DNA of 64,000 bases from Pseudomonas sp. Teo4 (GTDB lineage: Bacteria; Pseudomonadota; Gammaproteobacteria; Pseudomonadales; Pseudomonadaceae), in the NCBI RefSeq assembly GCF_034387475.1, contig NZ_JAXCIL010000002.1, positions 620,001 to 684,000 of the forward strand, given 5' to 3'. Shown here piece after piece: positions 33,932 through 48,576 of the stretch. Below the pieces are notes generated by a model, which did not search any database, was not told where the DNA came from, and saw nothing but the letters and a program-made list of their open reading frames with translations. Numbering within the stretch: position 1 is the first letter of the stretch; each line of letters opens with the position of its first letter. The translations under genes and the position numbers were made by a program.

Positions 33932-35935
33932 TCAGCTGTAGACGCGCCCCAGCAACTGGCGATGGCTCTCGAACTGGTCGAGTACATCACGCACGATCTG
34001 CTCCGGCGCAAAGCCCATCAGGTCGTACTCCTGGCTGCCGTCGTGCAGGTACACCTCGGCACGGTAGAAGCGCTGGCGCACCTCAGGCTCGCCTTCGACC
34101 GGCGCTTCGCTCGGCGCGGCCAGGTAGCCATCCAGGCTCACTTCATAGACGAAGGGGTTGCCCTCCTCCATCATCACCCGCAGGCCCATCATGTTGCGCG
34201 ACTGGCCAACCCGGGTCTCCACCTCGAAGCCCAGGGTGCGCAACTGCTCGGCGGCGTCTTTCAGCGCCGGGCTGACGTGCCTGTCCATGAAGCGCTGTAC
34301 CACTGCCTGGGTCGGCTGCAGGTCCAGCTGGCTCAGACGCTCGCTGAAACCACGACGGCCACGGGCGGCCAGCTCGGCGCGCTCGCCCTCGACGGCAACG
34401 TCCTGCTTCATGGCCTTGTACAGGCCGAACATGAACAGCACCAGCACCACCGAGAACGGCAGGCCCGCCAGCACCACCATGGTCTGCATGGCTTCAAAGT
34501 TGCCGGCGAACAGCAGGCCGATGGTCACCAGGGTGATCACCACCGACCAGAACACCACCATCCAGTGCGGGGCGTCTTCGTCGACCTTGCCGCCTTTGCA
34601 CGACAAGTTGGCCATCATCACCGCGCCGGAGTCGGCCGGGGTAAGGAACAGCACGAAGCCGACGAACACCGCCACACCGATCACGATCTTGGCGGCCGGG
34701 AAGTACTCCAGCAGCTGGTAGATCGACATCGAGGGCTGTTCAAGCGCTGTCTTGCCCAGCTCCACGGCGCCCTGGTTGATCACCAGGTCCAGCGCGGTGT
34801 TGCCGAAAATCGACAGCCAGGCCAGGGTGAAGCCCAGCGGGATCAGCAGCACGCCGCTGACCAGCTGGCGTACGGTACGACCCTTGGAAATACGGGCGAT
34901 GAACATGCCGACGAACGGGCCCCAAGAGATCCACCAGGCCCAATAGAACACGGTCCACAGACCCAGCCAGCGCTCGGACTTGCCGGCCTCGCCTTCATAG
35001 ACATAGAGGTCGAAAGTCTTCAGCACGATACCGTTGAGGTAGTCGCCGATGTTCTGCACGAAGCCGTTGAACAGGTGCAGCGTATTACCCGCCAGCAGAA
35101 CGAAGACCAGCAGGCCGCTGAACAACAGGATGTTCAGGTTGGACAGGCGGCGGATGCCGTTCTCCACACCCGACACCGCAGCCACGGTGGCAACGCCAGC
35201 CATGACCAGGATCACCATCAGCAGGTTGGTCTGGCTGTGTTCCATGCCGAACAGGTACTCAAGACCCGAAGATACCTGCATCGAGCCGATACCCAGGTTG
35301 GTCACCAGGCCCAGCAAGGTGACGAACATGCCGAAGATGTCCACGGCATTGCCTGCAGCACCCTTGACCCAACGCTCACCGACCAGCGGATACAGCGCCG
35401 AGCGCAATGCCAGCGGCTGGTTGTGGCGGTAGGCGAAGTAACCCACGGCCAGGCCAACCAGCGCATAGATTGCCCAGCCGTGCAGGCCCCAGTGCAGGAA
35501 GGTCAGCTGCAGCCCCTGACGTGCGGCTTCGAGGCTGGCCGGCGTGCCTTCCGGTGGGTTGAAGTAGTGGTCCAGCGGCTCGGAAGCGCCGAAGTACAGC
35601 AGCGAAATGCCGATACCGGACGAGAACAGCATGCCGGCCCAGGCGCCGTAGCTGAAGTCAGGCTGGTCGTCCTTGCCGCCAAGCTTGAGCTTGCCGTAGT
35701 CGGAGAACGCCAGGTAGACGACGAACAGCAGGTAACCGCAGATCACCAGCATGTAGTACCAACCGAAGGTGCGGGTCAGCCATTTCTGGGCGACGCCAAG
35801 CACCTGGCCGGCAGTTTCGGGTACAGCGATCAGCAAGGCAGTCAGAACAAGGACCAACAGCGCGGAGGTGTAAAACACCACGCGATTGACCCGCACCCTC
35901 TCGGCGGGGGGTTTGGTTAGGGAGGCAGAACTCAT
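33932..35935 (-). CDS. betT: Choline transporter BetT, BCCT family
   Basis: BetT is a secondary transporter that imports choline, precursor of the osmoprotectant glycine betaine. It has 667 residues: 12 membrane helices over about residues 20-510, with the BCCT signature WTVFYWAWWISWGPFVGMFIARIS near 330, and a cytoplasmic tail of about 150 residues of the kind that senses osmotic stress. The start at 35935 (MSSASLTKPPAERV) has GGAG about 10 bases upstream. It is divergent from betIBA, and BetI probably controls both directions. Confidence 0.93.
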   Translation of the reverse strand: MSSASLTKPPAERVRVNRVVFYTSALLVLVLTALLIAVPETAGQVLGVAQKWLTRTFGWYYMLVICGYLLFVVYLAFSDYGKLKLGGKDDQPDFSYGAWAGMLFSSGIGISLLYFGASEPLDHYFNPPEGTPASLEAARQGLQLTFLHWGLHGWAIYALVGLAVGYFAYRHNQPLALRSALYPLVGERWVKGAAGNAVDIFGMFVTLLGLVTNLGIGSMQVSSGLEYLFGMEHSQTNLLMVILVMAGVATVAAVSGVENGIRRLSNLNILLFSGLLVFVLLAGNTLHLFNGFVQNIGDYLNGIVLKTFDLYVYEGEAGKSERWLGLWTVFYWAWWISWGPFVGMFIARISKGRTVRQLVSGVLLIPLGFTLAWLSIFGNTALDLVINQGAVELGKTALEQPSMSIYQLLEYFPAAKIVIGVAVFVGFVLFLTPADSGAVMMANLSCKGGKVDEDAPHWMVVFWSVVITLVTIGLLFAGNFEAMQTMVVLAGLPFSVVLVLFMFGLYKAMKQDVAVEGERAELAARGRRGFSERLSQLDLQPTQAVVQRFMDRHVSPALKDAAEQLRTLGFEVETRVGQSRNMMGLRVMMEEGNPFVYEVSLDGYLAAPSEAPVEGEPEVRQRFYRAEVYLHDGSQEYDLMGFAPEQIVRDVLDQFESHRQLLGRVYS

Positions 35936-36412
35936 TGCACGAATGCTCCGGGCAGTACGGCTGTGGAGGCTAATCAGTCTTTTCCCGCGCAATTGGTGCA
36001 ATAGCCCCACTGCGTCAGGTGTTATAAAAGCACCCTGGAAACCGTGATCCCGAATCGAAACGTTGCAAAAAACCAGACAGGTGGTCTGTGTTCAGCTGCG
36101 CACTCAACATGAAAGTGCGCGCATTGGTCACAGAGCACCCCGCCCGCTCCAAGGGCCTGCCGCAGGTCGCTGACCGTTCGGCAGAATCTGTCTTTCGCTT
36201 CGCTCTAGCCCGTCAACGCCTTGTATTCCGGGGGTTACACGATTTCCTGGGGTGTCGATTCGTGCCTTCTCGACCGTGTGAAATACTGTCAATGGCACAA
36301 ATTGTCGCAGAGCTTATTCTTTATTGATTGAACGTTCAATCAAAACAAAATAGACTGGCCTTCGCCGAGTCAGCCGCCCGTCGTCTGCTCGCAGGCCTGA
36401 GGAGATAGCAAG
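35936..36412. promoter_or_regulatory. Divergent control region betT / betIBA
   Basis: This 477-base AT-richer gap separates betT from betI. The only clear site is the BetI-type palindrome at 36324-36343. A short plus-strand frame around 36088-36327 has no ribosome site or recognisable product and is taken as non-coding. Confidence 0.55.
36324..36343. promoter_or_regulatory. BetI operator
   Basis: TTGATTGAACGTTCAATCAA is a perfect 20-bp palindrome. It contains the TTGAACGTtCAAT core also seen in the E. coli BetI site. It lies 70 bases upstream of betI and is the natural target of this TetR-family regulator, relieved by choline. Confidence 0.8.
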
Positions 36413-37069
36413 ATGCCCAAGGTCGGTATGCAACCCATCCGCCGCCAGCAGTTGATCGAAGCCACGTTGCAGGCGGTCGATCAGGTCGGACTGGGGGACG
36501 CCAGCATTGCGCTTATTGCCCGTTTGGCCGGGGTGTCGAACGGCATCATCAGTCACTACTTTCGGGACAAGAACGGCCTGATCGCAGCGACGATGGGTTA
36601 CATCATGAGCATGCTCAACGAAGGCGTGAGGGCGCGTCGCCAGGCATTGACCGACGACAGCCCGCGAGCCCACCTGAAAGTGATCATCGAGGGCAACTTC
36701 GATGCCAGCCAGGTGAACGGCCCGGCAATGAAAACCTGGTTGGCCTTCTGGGCCTCCAGCATGCACCAGCCCGATTTGCATAGGTTGCAGCGGATCAACG
36801 ACCACCGCCTGTATTCCAACCTGTGTTGCCAGTTCCGCCGCAGCCTGCCGCTTTACCATGCGCGCAAGGCAGCCCGCGGCCTGGCGGCCCTGATCGATGG
36901 CTTGTGGCTGCGTGGAGCGCTGTCGGGTGATGCATTCGACACCGAGCAGGCGATACGGATTGCTTACGAATACATGGATCTACAACTGGCTAAACAGCAC
37001 ACCCTGGGCACTGACGACCAGGCCGCTGAACAAACGCGCACGGCACTTGCCAACCCGGCAGGAGCGTGA
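36413..37069 (+). CDS. betI: Choline-responsive repressor BetI (TetR family)
   Basis: BetI represses the bet genes and releases them when choline is present. Its 218 residues start with the family N-terminus [20 protein letters not shown], followed by the helix-turn-helix [25 protein letters not shown]. The C-terminus is about 20 residues longer than usual (the family is about 195-197). AGGAGATAGC precedes the ATG. It is the first gene of betIBA, 38 bases before betB. Confidence 0.96.
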   Translation: MPKVGMQPIRRQQLIEATLQAVDQVGLGDASIALIARLAGVSNGIISHYFRDKNGLIAATMGYIMSMLNEGVRARRQALTDDSPRAHLKVIIEGNFDASQVNGPAMKTWLAFWASSMHQPDLHRLQRINDHRLYSNLCCQFRRSLPLYHARKAARGLAALIDGLWLRGALSGDAFDTEQAIRIAYEYMDLQLAKQHTLGTDDQAAEQTRTALANPAGA

Positions 37070-37107
37070 CGCGACAGCCAACCACACACTGCACTTGCGA
37101 GGACACT

Positions 37108-38580
37108 ATGGCCCGTTTCGGAACGCAAAAACTCTACATTGATGGTGGTTATGTCGACGCTGGCAGCGATGCCACTTTCGAAGCCATCAACCCGGCCACC
37201 GGCGAAGTCCTCGCCCACGTGCAGCGCGCTACCCAGGCTGACGTCGAAAAAGCCGTGGAAAGCGCCGAGCGCGGCCAGAAAGTCTGGGCTGCCATGACCG
37301 CCATGCAGCGTTCGCGCATCCTGCGCCGCGCCGTCGACATCCTGCGCGAGCGCAACGACGAACTGGCCATGCTGGAAACCCTGGACACCGGCAAGTCGTA
37401 CTCGGAAACCCGCTACGTCGACATCGTCACCGGCGCCGACGTGCTGGAGTACTACGCTGGCCTGGTACCGGCCATCGAAGGCGAACAGATTCCGCTGCGT
37501 GAATCGTCCTTCGTCTACACCCGTCGCGAGCCGCTGGGCGTAACCGTCGGTATCGGCGCGTGGAACTACCCGATCCAGATCGCCCTGTGGAAATCCGCCC
37601 CGGCCCTGGCCGCTGGCAACGCCATGATCTTCAAGCCTTCGGAAGTCACTTCGCTGACCACCCTGAAACTGGCCGAGATCTACACCGAAGCAGGCCTGCC
37701 GGACGGCGTGTTCAACGTCCTGACCGGCAGCGGCCGCGAAGTCGGCACCTGGCTGACCGAACACCCGCGCATCGAGAAAGTCTCCTTCACCGGCGGCACC
37801 ACCACCGGCAAGAAGGTCATGGCCAGCGCCTCCAGCTCCTCGCTGAAGGAAGTGACCATGGAACTGGGCGGCAAGTCGCCACTGATCATCTGCGCCGACG
37901 CCGACCTGGACAAGGCCGCCGACATCGCCATGATGGCCAACTTCTACAGCTCGGGTCAGGTGTGCACCAACGGCACCCGCGTGTTCATCCCAAGCGCGAT
38001 GAAAGCCGCCTTCGAAGCCAAGATCGCCGAGCGCGTGGCCCGCATCCGTGCCGGCAACCCGGAAGACGAGAACACCAACTTCGGCCCGCTGGTCAGCTTC
38101 GCGCACATGGAAAGCGTGCTGGGCTACATCGCCAAAGGTAAAGAAGAAGGCGCCCGCGTCCTGTGCGGCGGTGAGCGTCTGACCGAAGGTGCATTCGCCA
38201 AGGGCGCCTTCGTGGCCCCGACCGTGTTCACCGACTGCAACGACGACATGACCATCGTCAAGGAAGAGATCTTCGGCCCGGTGATGAGCATCCTCACCTA
38301 CGAGACCGAAGAAGAAGTCATCCGTCGCGCCAACGATACCGAGTACGGCCTGGCCGCCGGTGTCTGCACCAACGACATCACCCGCGCCCACCGCATCATC
38401 CACAAGCTGGAAGCCGGTATCTGCTGGATCAACGCCTGGGGCGAATCGCCAGCCGAAATGCCGGTTGGTGGCTACAAGCAGTCGGGCGTCGGCCGTGAGA
38501 ACGGCGTCAGCTCGCTGGCTCAATACACTCGCATCAAGTCGGTTCAGGTCGAGCTGGGCGGCTACAACTCGGTTTTCTAA
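37108..38580 (+). CDS. betB: Betaine aldehyde dehydrogenase
   Basis: BetB oxidises betaine aldehyde to glycine betaine with NAD(P)+. At 490 residues it has the normal length. Catalytic Glu is in MELGGKSP, catalytic Cys in [12 protein letters not shown], and the cofactor loop in [10 protein letters not shown]. The start at 37108 ([16 protein letters not shown]) is preceded by GAGGA and is chosen over an upstream start that overlaps betI. A hairpin lies between it and betA. Confidence 0.97.
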   Translation: MARFGTQKLYIDGGYVDAGSDATFEAINPATGEVLAHVQRATQADVEKAVESAERGQKVWAAMTAMQRSRILRRAVDILRERNDELAMLETLDTGKSYSETRYVDIVTGADVLEYYAGLVPAIEGEQIPLRESSFVYTRREPLGVTVGIGAWNYPIQIALWKSAPALAAGNAMIFKPSEVTSLTTLKLAEIYTEAGLPDGVFNVLTGSGREVGTWLTEHPRIEKVSFTGGTTTGKKVMASASSSSLKEVTMELGGKSPLIICADADLDKAADIAMMANFYSSGQVCTNGTRVFIPSAMKAAFEAKIAERVARIRAGNPEDENTNFGPLVSFAHMESVLGYIAKGKEEGARVLCGGERLTEGAFAKGAFVAPTVFTDCNDDMTIVKEEIFGPVMSILTYETEEEVIRRANDTEYGLAAGVCTNDITRAHRIIHKLEAGICWINAWGESPAEMPVGGYKQSGVGRENGVSSLAQYTRIKSVQVELGGYNSVF

Positions 38581-38593
38581 ACCCCGTTTAGCC

Positions 38594-38619
38594 ACGCCCG
38601 TGCCGCTGCGCACGGGCGT
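38594..38619 (+). terminator. Intercistronic hairpin between betB and betA
   Basis: ACGCCCGTGC pairs perfectly with GCACGGGCGT around CGCTGC, followed only by TTTCC. The tail is too weak for a full terminator. It may lower betA expression relative to betB or protect the betB message end. Confidence 0.55.
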
Positions 38620-38657
38620 TTCCGCTCCCTGATCACCGCCAAACGAGGGTACTTAAC

Positions 38658-40355
38658 ATGTCCCAAGCTTACGATTACATCATTGTCGGCGCAGGTTCTG
38701 CCGGCAACACCCTGGCCACCCGCCTCACCGAAGACGCCAGCGTCTCCGTGCTGCTGCTGGAAGCCGGTGGCCCTGACTACCGCTTCGACTTCCGCACCCA
38801 GATGCCAGCCGCCCTGGCCTTCCCGCTGCAGGGCCGCCGCTACAACTGGGCCTACGAGACCGACCCGGAGCCGTTCATGGACGGCCGCCGCATGGAATGT
38901 GGCCGCGGCAAGGGCCTGGGTGGCTCGTCGCTGATCAACGGCATGTGCTACATCCGTGGTAACGCCATGGACTTCGACGGCTGGGCGGAACTGCCAGGCC
39001 TGGAAGACTGGACCTACCTGGACTGCCTGCCGTACTTCCGCAAGGCGGAAACCCGCGACATCGGCCCTAACGACTACCACGGCGGCGAAGGCCCGGTCAG
39101 CGTGGCCACGCCGAAAGCCGGCAACAACCCGCTGTTCCACGCCATGGTCGAAGCCGGCGTGCAGGCCGGCTACCCGCGCACTGAAGACCTGAACGGCTAC
39201 CAGCAGGAAGGCTTCGGCCCGATGGACCGCTCGGTGACCAAGAAAGGCCGCCGCTCCAGCACCGCCCGTGGCTACCTGGACCAGGCCAAGAAGCGCCCGA
39301 ACCTGACCATCGTCACCCACGCCCTGAGCGACCGCATCCTGTTCGAAGGCAAGCGCGCCGTTGGCGTGACCTACCTGGTCGGCGACAGCGAAGAGCGCGT
39401 TGAAGCCCGCGCCCGCAAGGAAGTCATCGTCAGCTCCGGCGCCATCGCCTCGCCGCAACTGCTGCAGCGCTCCGGCGTTGGCCCGCGCGCCCTGCTCGAA
39501 GGCCTCGACATTCCGGTGGTCCACGACCTGCCGGGCGTCGGCGAGAACCTGCAGGACCACCTGGAGCTGTACCTGCAGTACGCCTGCACCCAGCCAGTGT
39601 CGCTGTACCCATCGCTGCTGTGGTGGAACCAGCCGGCCATCGGCGCCGAATGGATGTTCAACGGCACCGGCATCGGCGCCAGCAACCAGTTCGAGGCCGG
39701 TGGTTTCATTCGTACCCGTCCTGAGTTCAAGTGGCCGAACATCCAGTACCACTTCCTGCCGGTGGCCATTAACTACAACGGCTCCAACGGCGTGAAGGAA
39801 CACGGCTTCCAGGCACACATGGGTTCCATGCGCTCGCCAGCCCGTGGCCGCATCCAGGCTAAGTCGAAAGACCCGCGCCAGCACCCAAGCATTCTGTTCA
39901 ACTACATGTCCACCGAGCAGGACTGGCAGGAATTCCGCGACGGCATCCGCCTGACCCGCGAAATCATGGCCCAGCCGGCGCTGGACCCGTACCGTGGCCG
40001 CGAGATCAGCCCGGGCGCGCATGTGCAGACGGATGAAGAGCTGGACAAGTTCATCCGCGAGCACGCCGAAACCGCGTTCCACCCGTCCTGCTCGTGCAAG
40101 ATGGGCACCGACGACATGGCGGTGGTCGATGGCGAAGGCCGCGTGCATGGCATGCAGGGCCTGCGTGTGGTCGATGCGTCGATCATGCCGTTGATCATTA
40201 CCGGCAACCTCAACGCCACCACGATCATGATCGCCGAGAAAATCTCGGACAAGATCCGTGGCCGCAAGCCACTGCCGCGCAGCACCGCCAAGTACTATGT
40301 GGCGGGTGATGCACCGGTCAAGGGCAAGCCGATGCGTGAAGTGAAGCAGGCTTGA
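38658..40355 (+). CDS. betA: Choline dehydrogenase
   Basis: BetA is a membrane-associated FAD enzyme of the GMC family that oxidises choline to betaine aldehyde. It has 565 residues. The FAD motif [16 protein letters not shown] starts at residue 8, the GMC signature [15 protein letters not shown] follows, and the C-terminal active-site His is in [12 protein letters not shown]. It completes the two-step choline-to-betaine route with betB. A REP pair and a terminator follow. Confidence 0.97.
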   Translation: MSQAYDYIIVGAGSAGNTLATRLTEDASVSVLLLEAGGPDYRFDFRTQMPAALAFPLQGRRYNWAYETDPEPFMDGRRMECGRGKGLGGSSLINGMCYIRGNAMDFDGWAELPGLEDWTYLDCLPYFRKAETRDIGPNDYHGGEGPVSVATPKAGNNPLFHAMVEAGVQAGYPRTEDLNGYQQEGFGPMDRSVTKKGRRSSTARGYLDQAKKRPNLTIVTHALSDRILFEGKRAVGVTYLVGDSEERVEARARKEVIVSSGAIASPQLLQRSGVGPRALLEGLDIPVVHDLPGVGENLQDHLELYLQYACTQPVSLYPSLLWWNQPAIGAEWMFNGTGIGASNQFEAGGFIRTRPEFKWPNIQYHFLPVAINYNGSNGVKEHGFQAHMGSMRSPARGRIQAKSKDPRQHPSILFNYMSTEQDWQEFRDGIRLTREIMAQPALDPYRGREISPGAHVQTDEELDKFIREHAETAFHPSCSCKMGTDDMAVVDGEGRVHGMQGLRVVDASIMPLIITGNLNATTIMIAEKISDKIRGRKPLPRSTAKYYVAGDAPVKGKPMREVKQA

Positions 40356-40370
40356 CCCTGCTCCGGCCTC

Positions 40371-40434
40371 TTCGCGGCTAAAGCCGCTCCCACAGGGGCA
40401 GTGCAATACCTGTAGGAGCGGCTTTAGCCGCGAA
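40371..40434. repeat. Inverted REP pair (GCGGCTAAAGCCGC class)
   Basis: TTCGCGGCTAAAGCCGCTCCCACAGG at 40371-40396 is mirrored at 40409-40434 with one mismatch. It is a third sequence variant of the REP family in this window and lies 16 bases after betA. Confidence 0.85.
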
Positions 40435-40457
40435 AGGGCCCTCCCAGGCAATACAAG

Positions 40458-40487
40458 AAAAGGCACCCTCTGCGGTGCCTTTTTTTC
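40458..40487 (+). terminator. Terminator of the betIBA operon
   Basis: AAAAGGCACC pairs with GGTGCCTTTT around a 6-base loop, followed by more T residues. It lies about 100 bases past betA and separates it from the antiporter gene. Confidence 0.88.
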
Positions 40488-40592
40488 ATCTGCAGAAACG
40501 CTTTACAGCCTGCCAATTCATCAGGTTAGAATCGATTGGCACGCGACTTGCCAGTCAAGCCCTTTTCCCGCGATATCCCGGAGTACCTGCCT

Positions 40593-42335
40593 TTGGATGC
40601 CAGCACCATCAACAGCCTGTTTCTGATCGGCGCATTGCTGGTGGGTGCAAGTATCCTGGTCAGCTCGCTGTCGTCGCGCCTGGGCATCCCGATACTGGTC
40701 ATCATCCTCGCCGTCGGTATGGCCGCGGGCGTGGACGGTGGTGGCATCATCTTCAACAACTACCCGACCGCCTACCTGGTGGGCAACCTGGCGCTGGCCG
40801 TGATCCTGCTCGACGGTGGCCTGCGCACGCGGGTGGCGAGTTTCCGCGTGGCCCTGTGGCCGGCCTTGTCGCTGGCCACCGTCGGCGTGCTGATTACCAC
40901 TGGCCTGACAGGCATGGTCGCCGCCTGGCTGTTCGACCTGAGCCTTATCCAGGGCCTGCTGATCGGCGCCATCGTCGGTTCCACCGACGCCGCGGCGGTA
41001 TTCTCGCTGCTCGGCGGCAAAGGCCTGAACGAGCGGGTAACGGCCACGCTGGAGATCGAGTCGGGTAGCAACGACCCCATGGCGGTGTTCCTCACCGTCA
41101 CCCTGATCGACATGATCGCCAGCGGCCAGACCGGCCTGCACTGGAGCCTGCTGACCCACCTGCTTCGCGAATTCGGCATCGGTGGACTGCTGGGCCTGGG
41201 CGGTGGCTGGCTGATGCTGCAACTGGTCAACCGTATCAACCTGGCCGGGGGCCTGTACCCGATCCTGGTGGTGGCCGGCGGCCTGGTGGTGTTCTCGCTG
41301 ACCAACGCCCTGCATGGCAGCGGCTTCCTCGCCGTGTACCTGTGCGGCCTGGTGCTGGGCAACAAGCCCATTCGCAGCCGCCACGGCATTCTGCACATGC
41401 TCGACGGCATGGCCTGGCTGGCGCAGATCGGCATGTTCCTGGTACTGGGCCTGCTGGTCACGCCCCATGACCTGCTGCCGATCGCCCTGCCCGCACTGGG
41501 CCTGGCGTTGTGGATGATCCTGGTTGCCCGCCCCCTGTCGGTGGTTGCCAGCCTGCTGCCGTTCAAGGCCTTCCATGGCCGCGAGAAAGGCTTCATTTCG
41601 TGGGTTGGCCTGCGCGGCGCGGTACCGATCATCCTGGCGGTGTTCCCGCTCATGGCAGGCCTGCCGCAAGCCCAGCTGTTCTTCAACCTGGCCTTCTTCA
41701 TCGTTCTGGTGTCGCTGCTGGTACAGGGCACCAGCCTGCCGTGGATGGCCAAGCTGCTCAAGGTCACCGTACCACCAGACCCGGCACCGATTTCCCGTTC
41801 CGCGCTGGAGGTGCACATCACCAGCGAGTGGGAGCTGTTCGTCTATCGCCTGGGTGCCGAAAAGTGGTGCATCGGTGCAGCCCTGCGCGAACTGAAGATG
41901 CCCGAGGGCACCCGCATCGCCGCGCTGTTCCGGGCTGAGCAATTGCTGCACCCGTCCGGTAGTACCGTGCTGGAAGTCGGCGACATGCTCTGTGTGATCG
42001 GCCACGAACATAACCTGCCGGCGCTTGGCAAACTGTTCAGCCAGGCACCGCAACGCGGCCTCGACCTGCGCTTCTTCGGCGATTTCGTCCTCGAAGGCGA
42101 TGCCGAGTTGGGCGCGGTGGCGGCACTTTATGGCCTGAAACTCGATGGCCTGGACGCGAAAATGCCACTGGCGCAGTTCATCCGACAGAAGGTCGGAGGC
42201 GCTCCAGTAGTAGGCGACCAGGTCGAATGGCATGGCACCATCTGGACCGTCGCGACCATGGAGGGGAACAATGTCCAGAAAGTCGGCGTCAGATTCCCCG
42301 AAGGAACTCGACCCGGCCCGGGCTTGTTCCTCTAA
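40593..42335 (+). CDS. K+/H+ antiporter, NhaP2/CvrA type (CPA1 family)
   Basis: This is a 580-residue antiporter. A membrane domain (about 1-385, some 12 helices) carries the conserved [14 protein letters not shown] and [13 protein letters not shown] acidic motifs. A TrkA-C (RCK-type) regulatory domain spans about 400-480, and a CorC/HlyC-like C-terminal domain ends the protein. The start is the TTG at 40593 (reading [13 protein letters not shown]), with GGAG about 9 bases upstream and the length of NhaP2 homologues. A TTG at 40536 lacks a ribosome site. It likely exports K+ or related cations for protons. Confidence 0.88.
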   Translation: MDASTINSLFLIGALLVGASILVSSLSSRLGIPILVIILAVGMAAGVDGGGIIFNNYPTAYLVGNLALAVILLDGGLRTRVASFRVALWPALSLATVGVLITTGLTGMVAAWLFDLSLIQGLLIGAIVGSTDAAAVFSLLGGKGLNERVTATLEIESGSNDPMAVFLTVTLIDMIASGQTGLHWSLLTHLLREFGIGGLLGLGGGWLMLQLVNRINLAGGLYPILVVAGGLVVFSLTNALHGSGFLAVYLCGLVLGNKPIRSRHGILHMLDGMAWLAQIGMFLVLGLLVTPHDLLPIALPALGLALWMILVARPLSVVASLLPFKAFHGREKGFISWVGLRGAVPIILAVFPLMAGLPQAQLFFNLAFFIVLVSLLVQGTSLPWMAKLLKVTVPPDPAPISRSALEVHITSEWELFVYRLGAEKWCIGAALRELKMPEGTRIAALFRAEQLLHPSGSTVLEVGDMLCVIGHEHNLPALGKLFSQAPQRGLDLRFFGDFVLEGDAELGAVAALYGLKLDGLDAKMPLAQFIRQKVGGAPVVGDQVEWHGTIWTVATMEGNNVQKVGVRFPEGTRPGPGLFL

Positions 42336-42372
42336 ACTCCGATTCTGCCCCGATCCACAATGTAGTCTGCCT

Positions 42373-47305
<4,933 letters not shown>

Positions 47306-47323
47306 GTCACCGCTGCTGCGGAT

Positions 47324-47385
47324 GGCCTCATCGCCGGCAAGCCGGCTCCCACAGAAGATGTAGCCGGCTTGCCGGCGATGAAGCC
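47324..47385. repeat. Inverted REP pair between selO and trxC
   Basis: GGCCTCATCGCCGGCAAGCCGGCT at 47324-47347 is mirrored at 47362-47385 with one mismatch around a 14-base centre. Confidence 0.82.
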
Positions 47386-47410
47386 GGTACAAACACCACA
47401 AGGATCCCTC

Positions 47411-47845
47411 ATGTCCGACCCACTGCTGATCCCCTGCCCCCACTGCAACGGTCTCAACCGCCTGCCCGCCGCTCGCCTGGGTGACGCCCCCAAGTGCGGC
47501 CGCTGCAAGCAGGATGTGCTGCTGAGCACGCCGTTCGACCTCACCGAAGGCAACTACGCCAGCCAGATCAAAGGCGACTTGCCGCTTTTGCTGGACGTCT
47601 GGGCCGACTGGTGCGGCCCTTGCAAATCCTTCGCCCCGACCTTCGAACAGGCCGCCCGCCAACTCCAGGGCCGCTGCCGCCTGGCCAAACTCGACAGCGA
47701 GGCCAACCGCAACCTGGCAGGCCAGTTGGGCATCCGCTCCATCCCTAGCCTGATACTGTTCAAGAACGGCCGTGAGGTCGCTCGCCAGGCCGGGGCGTTT
47801 CCACTGCAGACGCTGCTGGAGTGGCTGCGAAGCCAAGGGGTTTAG
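47411..47845 (+). CDS. trxC: Thioredoxin 2 (TrxC)
   Basis: TrxC is a stress-induced thioredoxin with an N-terminal zinc site. The 144-residue product has the zinc cysteines CPHC (residues 9-12) and CGRC (near 30), then a thioredoxin fold with the active site WADWCGPCK. The start at 47411 (MSDPLLIPCPHC) is preceded by AAGGA and avoids a longer frame starting in the REP pair. It converges with higA, five bases away. Confidence 0.95.
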   Translation: MSDPLLIPCPHCNGLNRLPAARLGDAPKCGRCKQDVLLSTPFDLTEGNYASQIKGDLPLLLDVWADWCGPCKSFAPTFEQAARQLQGRCRLAKLDSEANRNLAGQLGIRSIPSLILFKNGREVARQAGAFPLQTLLEWLRSQGV

Positions 47846-47850
47846 TGTTC

Positions 47851-48207
47851 TCAGGCACCCGCCAGAAGCGACTCATAAGGAATACGTAGGCCATCGTGTA
47901 GGCGCCTGATCATGGACAGACTCAAGCTGCGCTTGCCATTCAGGACCTCGGACACCCGCCCGCTTGGCCCGATATAGCGTTCCAAGTCCCGAGGCGTCAG
48001 TCCTTGTTGATCCATACAGAATTTAATTGCTTCAATCGGATCAGCTGGATGAATGGGATAGTGCTTGTTCTCATACGCTTCAATGAGCGTCACAAGCACT
48101 TCCATTTCATCTGCCTCAGCAGTCCCTGCCTCAGCTTGGAAGATAGCTTCAAGCCGCTGGAATGCAGCACGAAGATCGTCATCATTTCGGATCGGCTTAA
48201 TATTCAC
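47851..48207 (-). CDS. higA: Antitoxin HigA family, helix-turn-helix
   Basis: This 118-residue antitoxin has a C-terminal XRE-type helix-turn-helix (GLTPRDLERYIGPSGRVSEVLNGKRSLSLSMIRRL), the COG5499 HigA arrangement. It should neutralise HigB and bind the operator at 48514-48532. The start is a GTG (48205-48207) with GGAG about 7 bases upstream; it lies inside the 3' end of higB, an 11-base overlap, so toxin comes first in the operon, as is usual for higBA. Confidence 0.88.
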   Translation of the reverse strand: MNIKPIRNDDDLRAAFQRLEAIFQAEAGTAEADEMEVLVTLIEAYENKHYPIHPADPIEAIKFCMDQQGLTPRDLERYIGPSGRVSEVLNGKRSLSLSMIRRLHDGLRIPYESLLAGA

Positions 48208-48505
48208 TGATCGTCTCCACGTCTATCTCGTCGTATCGCATGTGCGTACCGACGAACTTCACCCAGGCAATACCGGCCCGATACTGCATCTCCACCACAA
48301 GCCGGTACTTATTGCCTCCGATGTTGAAGACCACGCGGTTACCGCCACATATGCTGGCGCTTCCTATTTGCCTCTTTACGTCCTGAGGCGTTTTCCAGAC
48401 GGCCTTGAGCACCATGTCGTGCCAGCTTTGCAGCGGTGCCTTGGCATCCTCATGCCCAGGTAACTCCCAGAATTTCACCAGGGTACTTTTGGCGATGATG
48501 CGCAT
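48197..48505 (-). CDS. higB: Toxin HigB family mRNA interferase
   Basis: The 102-residue product is of the HigB (RelE superfamily) toxin type that cleaves mRNA at the ribosome. Recognisable segments are MRIIAKSTLVKFWE, the middle DVKRQIGSASICGGNRVVFNIGGNKYRL and the C-terminal KFVGTHMRYDEID. The ATG at 48505 follows GGGAG in the operator palindrome; an upstream in-frame ATG would include the promoter and is rejected. higA overlaps its end. Confidence 0.88.
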   Translation of the reverse strand: MRIIAKSTLVKFWELPGHEDAKAPLQSWHDMVLKAVWKTPQDVKRQIGSASICGGNRVVFNIGGNKYRLVVEMQYRAGIAWVKFVGTHMRYDEIDVETISEY

Positions 48506-48513
48506 CCAAGCAA

Positions 48514-48532
48514 ATCTCCCGTTTTGGGAGAT
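48514..48532. promoter_or_regulatory. higBA operator palindrome
   Basis: ATCTCCC-GTTTT-GGGAGAT is a perfect inverted repeat with 7-base arms, 8 bases before the higB ATG. It overlaps the -10 element of the promoter at 48531-48559, the usual site for autorepression by the antitoxin complex. It also supplies the higB ribosome site. Confidence 0.7.
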
Positions 48533-48559
48533 AGTAGAGACTGTCTGCCTGAAGTGCAA
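48531..48559 (-). promoter_or_regulatory. Sigma-70 promoter of higBA
   Basis: On the minus strand TTGCAC and TACTAT are separated by exactly 17 bases. Transcription would start near 48523, inside the palindrome, about 18 bases before the higB ATG. Confidence 0.7.
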
Positions 48560-48576
48560 GCGAGGCGCGTGCCCGC

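Noticed and set aside
34158..34721. Open frames on the plus strand inside betT and similar Arg/Ala/Ser-rich frames elsewhere
   Set aside because: Typical GC-rich antisense frames; composition (R, P, S, A) and lack of starts with ribosome sites mark them as shadows.
36088..36327. Small gene in the betT-betI gap
   Set aside because: No ribosome site, no recognisable domain, and it runs into the BetI operator.
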